Shown here: positions 58,348 through 64,000 of the stretch, piece by piece | How the letters are laid out: every line of letters begins with the position of its first letter | Position numbering within the stretch: the stretch's first letter is position 1 | Source: Medicago truncatula | Lineage: Eukaryota > Streptophyta > Magnoliopsida > Fabales > Fabaceae | Reading direction: 5' to 3' | Assembly: GCF_003473485.1 (NCBI RefSeq) | Contig: NC_053048.1 | Span: forward strand, 23,801,255 to 23,865,254 | DNA length: 64,000 nucleotides | Position numbers and translations under genes: made by a program | Notes under the pieces: model-generated | Database searches by the model: none | Told to the model about the DNA's origin: nothing | What the model saw: the letters and a program-made list of their open reading frames with translations, nothing else

Positions 58348-59389
58348 GGCTTAAACACACTTTTTATCCCCTAAGTTTGCAAAAGTTGTAATTTTGGCGC
58401 CCTATTAAAAAAATGGTAAAAGTGACCCCTCATGTTTACCCCCTTTTGCAAAACTCCAATTTTGACTTGGTCAACGCCATGTGTCAAGCGACTCAACATG
58501 AAAAGCTGCCAGCTGTATATTTTTGTATTTAAGAAAAATAAAAAATCCACATATTTACCAATTGAATTAAAAAAAATGAAAAAGGAAAAGAATCAAAAGG
58601 TAACGGCACGTGAAAAAAAAAGGAAATGAAGGTAGTGAACACACACTAGCAGCTCTCTCTCTCACTCTGATGTCTCACTCATATTCATCCTTCTTCTTCA
58701 AGCTTACATAATCATTTTTTATCATCATCAATTCAAGCAAAACCCATAAATCAATATCTAACTCAAAAACACCCAGAATCTTCAATATTCATAAAATCAT
58801 CAATTCCAGATATCTAACACACCCAGAATCTTCAATCTTCATTAATTAAATCATCAATTCAAATAGAAAAACAAGCAAAAACAAGGACCAAACACGTTAA
58901 AGCAAAACCTAAATTCGTTTACCCCAAAATCATTAAACCCAAATTCAAGTTCGGTTAGATTATGTGGGAATTCGAAGGATGATGCAGTGGTTATGGTGGT
59001 GGATGAGAAGCGTTTTGCGGTTGATTAGGGATTTTTGGTGACGTTGCTGGGTTTGATGAATTGTGGGGGTAAGAAGATGAAGGAGGGAAGAGATTGATGA
59101 AGAAAGAAGGGAGAGAAAGAAGGGTTGGATTCTCACGTGTGCCCCCTTCCAATTCCTTTTTTATTTTTTATTTTTTAATTCATAAAAAAAATTTCTTTTA
59201 TTTTTAATTTAAAAATTACACATGTGGCACCCAATTCACTCAAGTGAAGTGCCACATAAGCGTTGACCAGTCAAAATTGGAGTTTTGCAAAAGGGGGTAA
59301 ACATGAGGGGTCACTTTTGCCATTTTTTTTAATAGGGGGCCAAAATTGTAACTTTTGCAAACTTAGAGAGTAAAAAGTACGTTTAAGCC
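58348..59389. mobile_element. Mutator-type non-autonomous element, 1042 bp, 9-bp TSD
   Basis: Perfect duplication TAAATAATA at 58339-58347 and 59390-59398. The left end is GGCTTAAACACACTTTTTAT and the reverse-complemented right end GGCTTAAACGTACTTTTTAC. Inverted similarity runs about 150 bp, including GTGACCCCTCATGTTTACCC. The interior has a CTCTCTCTCACTCTGATGTC leader-like stretch and GAAGATGAAGG sequence, but no credible frame. Confidence 0.9.
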
Positions 59390-59796
59390 TAAATAATACT
59401 ATGCAATTAATGTGTCAGATTTAGTAATTGAGAGGTTAAGGGTATAATTGACATATTACCATCTTAAACTCTAAATGTGACACTTAAATAGGAACAATTT
59501 TTTTTAGCAAATGTGACACTTAAAAAGGAATGTGAGAGTAATACTTTTGATACAATTGTTTTTACTTTTCTTATAATGACCTTATTAATTTAATATTTCA
59601 TTTCATATGTTTCTCTTTTCGCAATATATATCTAAGGGTAATATTCGTAAAACAACATTTAATGTTGCATTGAACTTTGAAAGTGACAGTTAAATATGAA
59701 CATATTTTTTCTCTAAAAGTGACAATTATAAAGGAACGGAGAGGGTATTAAGTAAACATTGTTGTTTATACCATATACTATCTCCGTTATAAATTA
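59390..59796. other. Diverged Stowaway-like repeat scraps
   Basis: Strings such as aatgtgacacttaaaaaggaa (about 59510) and acaattataaaggaacggag (about 59730) resemble right ends of CTCCGTTCC-type MITEs. No complete element or gene was found. Confidence 0.4.
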
Positions 59797-59980
59797 GGGA
59801 AATGTTAATTTATGCCCTCAAGGCACACGTTAATGATTTAAATATGGAATTATTTATTGGAATGTGGGCATATCATTTAATCTTTAACTTTTTAATCAAT
59901 TAAATGCATAAAATTTTATAGAATATTTCTTCTTTTGGGTTTCTTAACATGTGCCCTAAGGGCACAAGTTAACACTACCC
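59797..59980. mobile_element. Mutator-type MITE, 184 bp, 9-bp TSD
   Basis: Perfect duplication TATAAATTA at 59788-59796 and 59981-59989. The left end is GGGAAATGTTAATTTATGCC and the reverse-complemented right end GGGTAGTGTTAACTTGTGCC. It is related to the MITE at 28783-28956. Confidence 0.9.
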
Positions 59981-59991
59981 TATAAATTAAT

Positions 59992-60168
59992 GAGAAATGC
60001 TAGCAACACTCTCTTTTGGCACTCACTTTTTTATTGGGTAAAATCAATGTAGGACCTACACTTTGGAAATAGAACCCACATAAAGTGGTGGGACATACAT
60101 TGATTTCATCCAATAAAAGAATGAGTGTTAGAGAGAGTGCTCAAAAAAGAGTGTTGCTAGCATTCCTC
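59992..60168. mobile_element. Second MITE, 177 bp, 9-bp TSD, inserted beside the first
   Basis: Perfect duplication TAAATTAAT at 59983-59991 and 60169-60177. The ends are GAGAAATGCTAGCAACACTC and, reverse-complemented, GAGGAATGCTAGCAACACTC. Its target overlaps the right-hand target duplication of the preceding MITE. Confidence 0.9.
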
Positions 60169-60249
60169 TAAATTAATATATTTCACATATATTGAAAAAT
60201 ACAATTAATTTTGTATTTTTCCGCTGAATCAGGAGAAAGACAGACATCA

Positions 60250-60890
60250 AGGGGAAGCAACAACATCCCAACTAGGTTAGCACCCTGACGAGCTCCATCT
60301 TATACCGCCAAACTCAACAATATTATTAAAAAAGAGATAACCTGAATACCAAGACAGCGAGCATTTTCAAATGATTCCTAAGTAAAACCGGAATCAACGA
60401 CGGATTTTTGAACCAAAGATTTCTCCACCCATGAAGGGCGGCATACTCCAAAGCCAGGATAAAGGCATGAACTTCAGCAGTAAAAACAGAACAAGTTCCC
60501 AAGTTACAAGTGAAGGCGCCTAAAAAAGAGTCTAAATGATCACGAAATAAACTCCCACAAGCGTCGTTAATTCCAATGACATAGCCATTTGTATTTACCT
60601 TCAACCAAGGGGCTGAAGGCGCCTTCCACTTTACTGACAAAACTTCTCGAATCTGACGACGATGAGAGGAAACCGAAAATGAATCAAGAAGAGGAAAACT
60701 CATGCAACACACTTACCCAATGAGAGATTACCAGACATACCAAATTAAGGAATGTACCCTCACCTTAGCAGCGTGTAGAGAGGCCTTATTCGAGGAGAAT
60801 CAAAGAGTGTTCCGAGACAACCAAAACGCATGAAGCGTGTGAATCACTGTAGCTGTATAAATGTCCCGCATTTCTATTGAAAATAGTAGT
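60250..60890 (-). mobile_element. LINE fragment with RNase H remnant
   Basis: The minus strand first reads RDIYTATVIHTLHAFWLSRN and KASLHAAKVRVHSLI, the linker typical of plant L1-type LINEs. A 128-codon frame (60712-60326) follows with VKWKAPSAPWLKVNTNGYVI, ACGSLFRDHLDSFLGAF and FTAEVHAFILALEYAALHGW. This is the first half of a LINE-type RNase H domain. The usual catalytic Asp of VNTDG is Asn here, and the domain is cut short. Stops between the two parts confirm it is decayed. Confidence 0.75.
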
Positions 60891-62059
60891 TATGAGTTAT
60901 TTTACAAAATTATTCTTTATTAATAGTATGAAAAGTATAAATTAAAATAATCGAAGAAAGGTCAAGTGATAAATAGTAAATGTTATAATAAAAAATTAAA
61001 CATTAATTATTCATTGATATTGTATAATGACATATAATTTGGAACAATTTTTTGGTTGCCAAAATAACATATAATTTGAAACGGGGAGTAATACTTTCTT
61101 TTATTTTATTTAGTGAGTGATTCAGAAATTGTAATGTATTAGGTCAAGGATTCCATAAAAGAAAAATTCATCTTGAAAATACAAGTTGTTATTTTTGTCG
61201 GAGTAATAATTACATCTAAAAAAGTGATGGACATCTTCATCATGAACCTCTTCTTCTTCATATTTTCATCATCTTAAACCCTCTATATCCTTGATTCATA
61301 TTTGTTTTTTGGGCTTATGTTTCTTGATTTTCTTTTAAGAAAGAACAAGATCTTGTATTGGTATGGCTACCATTACAAATCTTATGGGTCTTATCTTTCA
61401 TTTCTTGATCAATTGTCGTGAATCGTTGATTAGATCGAACTAATTTTTTTTTTTTTTTTTTTTTTTATATCTTTTAGGGTTTGTTGTGATGCTTGTGTTA
61501 TATGTTTTTGCTAGAATTTTATTATTGAAATTGATTTTATTGAGTTAAATCAATATTTTGGGATTTTGGAGATTTTGTTGATTTGTATTATTGTGTGCTT
61601 CATGCGAACTTCGATTTCGTGATTTGTTGTTTTTCTTCACCTTCTTGTTTGTACAAAAGCAGCATAATTGTTTTGGATTTTTCATGAAAAATTATTCTAA
61701 ATTCATATGATTATGAGAGTAAAAACATATGATTGAATGCTCTTGTGGAGTTTTGAATCGGAATCATGGATAGAGAGGGTTTAAGATGATGAACATCTGA
61801 TAAATATATGAAGAAGAAAGCTGATTTTTATGGTTTTTTTTTTTGGTTGAAGAAAGAGGGGTTGATAATGCACATGTTAATCACTTTTTGGGTTTTATTT
61901 TTTCAATTTAAAAATATAGGATTATCATATGTGTCGTGAAAACTTAGCGTTTTTTGAATAAAAAATGAAAAAAAGATTTATTTGTGCACTTTTTGAAAGA
62001 TAAAGTATTTGAATGGGAAAAAATAAAAATAAAAGATTAAAGTGTTACAAATATAAATA
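60891..62059. other. Intergenic, low-complexity
   Basis: A T-run of about 20 lies near 61447-61467. Stretches such as ttcatcatgaacctcttctt and the GATGAAC sequence near 61785 resemble the low-complexity interiors of the Mutator-type elements, but no paired ends were found here. No gene. Confidence 0.35.
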
Positions 62060-62475
62060 GGTTTAAATGTGTCATTGGTCCCTACACTTTCATCAAATTT
62101 TGACATTGGTCCCTGCATTTTTTTTGTTTGACATTGGTCCCTGCACTTTGTAAAAATATTGGTATTGGTCCTTCTGCTAACTTTCTGTTAAAAAAAACAC
62201 AAAACTAACAGAGTGCCACGTGGCCCAATCATTTCACGCCACGTGGCACCAATATCAATATTTTTACAAAGTGCAGGGACCAATATCAATATTTTTACAA
62301 AGTGCAGGGACCAATACCAATAGTTTTGTATTTTTTTTTTTTAACAGAAGGTTAACAGAGGGATCAATACCAATATTTTTACAAAGTGCAGGGACTAATT
62401 CCAAACAAAAAAACAAGTGTAGGGATCAATGCCAAAATCTGATGAAAGTGCAGGAACTAAAGACATATTTAAGCT
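62060..62475. mobile_element. Mutator-type element, 416 bp, 9-bp TSD
   Basis: Perfect duplication ATATAAATA at 62051-62059 and 62476-62484. The left end is GGTTTAAATGTGTCATTGGT and the reverse-complemented right end AGCTTAAATATGTCTTTAGT. The unit caatatttttacaaagtgcagggacca is present three times in the right half (about 62250, 62290, 62370). Two CCACGTGGC palindromes lie in the centre. Confidence 0.85.
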
Positions 62476-63459
62476 ATATAAATAAGATAAAAGACTGCTG
62501 AAATAACTTTTCTAAACCAAAACATCATTCAACAAAAAACAACATAAAGAATTATAAAAATAATCTTTATTAACAAAAAAAAGGAGAGATAAATTAAATT
62601 CCACAACATACAATTCATGAAACATTGATTCTTAAAATATAACAAAAAAAGAAAAATTGGATAAAATACCAACAAAAAATGACAGAAATGAATGAAAGTA
62701 AGAACGTCTTTCTCGAATTTGTCAATTTTGAGAAGGTAGACCTAGAATGAAAAGAGACACATAGAAGAAAAATAATCAGTGCAAAACAGAGATATACAAC
62801 AAGGTTCAAGAGAGTTTCCCTCAGTAAAAAAAAAAAAAAAAAGATCGTGGAGAGTTGCAAGAATTTGAGTATCTTTCAAGTTCCTAATAATAATATAGAA
62901 GACAAGCTTATTTTTTAGATGACCTACTTCGATTATTGGTTATCTTCTATTTTTTAGATGACCTCATTTTATGTCTTGATTAGTTTCTATTATGATATGA
63001 AGAGCCACACGAAAGAATGATGGGGAGAGAGATAAAGAGAGATAGATAGATAGATATAGAGAGAGATCCAAATATAAGTAAATATAAAAATAATATATTC
63101 ATAGTTTTTTTTTTTTTTTTTTTATATTGACAATACGTAGGACAGACTATTATTTATTTTCTGAGAAAAGCAACCAAATGTCCATCCAATTGAAGTTTTA
63201 TTTTCTCCATGACTCATGCCTCATATAGTAGCTTAAGGAATTCTGCCAACATTAAAATAAAAAAATATCAATATATTATACATTATAAAAACTAAACGAA
63301 TGAAAATGATAAAGATTATACTTATATCGTATTAACTATTTCTGACAAATTAAAAAAGATTTTGTCGGTTCTTTGATGGTATATATATTATGAAAAATAC
63401 ATCTTAGTTTCAGAAGGGAAAAAAAATGAAAGTGTTTTTATTATTAGTATTATTAAATA
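62476..63459. other. Intergenic
   Basis: A-runs near 62825-62843, a (GATA)n/GAGA run near 63025-63070 and a T-run near 63105-63123. No gene was recognised. Confidence 0.4.
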
Positions 63460-63745
63460 GGGTTAATAGTGTTTTTCACCCTTGTAATATATGTCATTTT
63501 CGATTTTCGCCCCTATAAAATTTTTGGTTTGATTTGCACCCTCGTGAAATTTTTATTTTCTGGAAAACACCCCTAATAGGCCATTTTCAGAATTTTTTTT
63601 CAAGAAATTTTGGTTTTTGAATGGCCTATTAAGGGTGTTTTCCGGAAAATAAAAATTTTACGAGGGTGAAAATCAAACCGAAAATTTTATAGAGGTAAAA
63701 ACCGGAAATGACATATATTACAGGGGTGAAAAACACTATTAACCC
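63460..63745. mobile_element. Mutator-type MITE, 286 bp, almost fully palindromic, 9-bp TSD
   Basis: Perfect duplication TATTAAATA at 63451-63459 and 63746-63754. Both ends read GGGTTAATAGTGTTTTTCAC (right end reverse-complemented). The arms match over nearly their whole length of about 130 bp, leaving only a short loop, so a transcript would form a long near-perfect hairpin. The sequence from 63755 to 64000 is AT-rich without a feature. Confidence 0.92.
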
Positions 63746-64000
63746 TATTAAATATTACATGAAATATTTTATTTGAATGTGTATATAGATAAGTGATGAT
63801 ATAAAAAAAAAATTAACTTTAAAACAAATTTTTTTAATTTTAATTGAGAATATTATATATGGTTGTGTATTTTCTTATATTATATTTTCTTTCATATTAA
63901 ACAAAAATGATTCCAAACTTTAATTCATTTAATTAAATTTTAAAATTTCCTATAATAAATATTTACTTATCATTAAAAAAATTCTTTAAAAGTAGACTTA

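Noticed and set aside
1-64000. CRISPR arrays, bacterial operons, rRNA and intact tRNA genes
   Set aside because: None seen. tRNA-like boxes all belong to SINE-type repeats, and gene structure is eukaryotic throughout.

Overview
The window looks like nuclear DNA of a dicot plant, most likely a legume near Medicago or Trifolium. It is very AT-rich, its host genes have GT-AG introns, and it carries tRNA-derived SINEs, Stowaway and Mutator-type MITEs and LTR/LINE remnants of the kind common in legumes. The species call rests on recalled resemblance, not on a search.

Four host genes look intact. A type I metacaspase with an LSD1 zinc finger lies on the minus strand at 6.2-11.5 kb (five exons, 363 aa). 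A BDA1-like ankyrin/PGG membrane protein is on the minus strand at 18.3-20.3 kb (two exons, 398 aa). A MORN-repeat protein with an N-terminal membrane region is on the minus strand at 26.2-30.4 kb (three exons, 454 aa). A plastid acetylornithine aminotransferase of arginine synthesis is on the plus strand at 33.2-38.3 kb (three exons, 470 aa). They share no pathway and look like ordinary independent plant genes. Two host-like loci are broken: a PPR gene resembling Arabidopsis At5g64320 (54.3-56.6 kb), with two frameshifts and a recent 225-bp internal duplication, and a coiled-coil gene resembling EMB1611/MEE22 (50.8-53.4 kb). HSP70 pieces lie at 0.7-1.3 kb (beside a plant-mobile-domain remnant) and at 22.9 kb.

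Between the genes are many mobile elements. At least ten carry terminal inverted repeats and a perfect 9-bp target duplication, as expected for non-autonomous Mutator-type elements. Others are Stowaway-like, hAT-like, SINE and LINE pieces, a Ty1/copia fossil at 16.2-17.6 kb and a Ty3/gypsy fossil inside a metacaspase intron.

The most unusual region is 42.5-49.9 kb. A gene with an Athila-ORF1-like (putative plant transposon) domain on the plus strand and a GRF zinc-finger/coiled-coil gene on the minus strand converge. Sixteen copies of a 12-bp near-palindrome (consensus RCACGRYCGTGC) lie left of both genes, between their 3' ends and right of both. The copies form eight pairs, and the two sites in every pair start exactly 21 bp apart. 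This looks like an element with its own DNA-binding-protein recognition sites. A second candidate is a long hairpin at 23.8-23.9 kb downstream of a TATA box, whose 3' arm partly resembles miR172.
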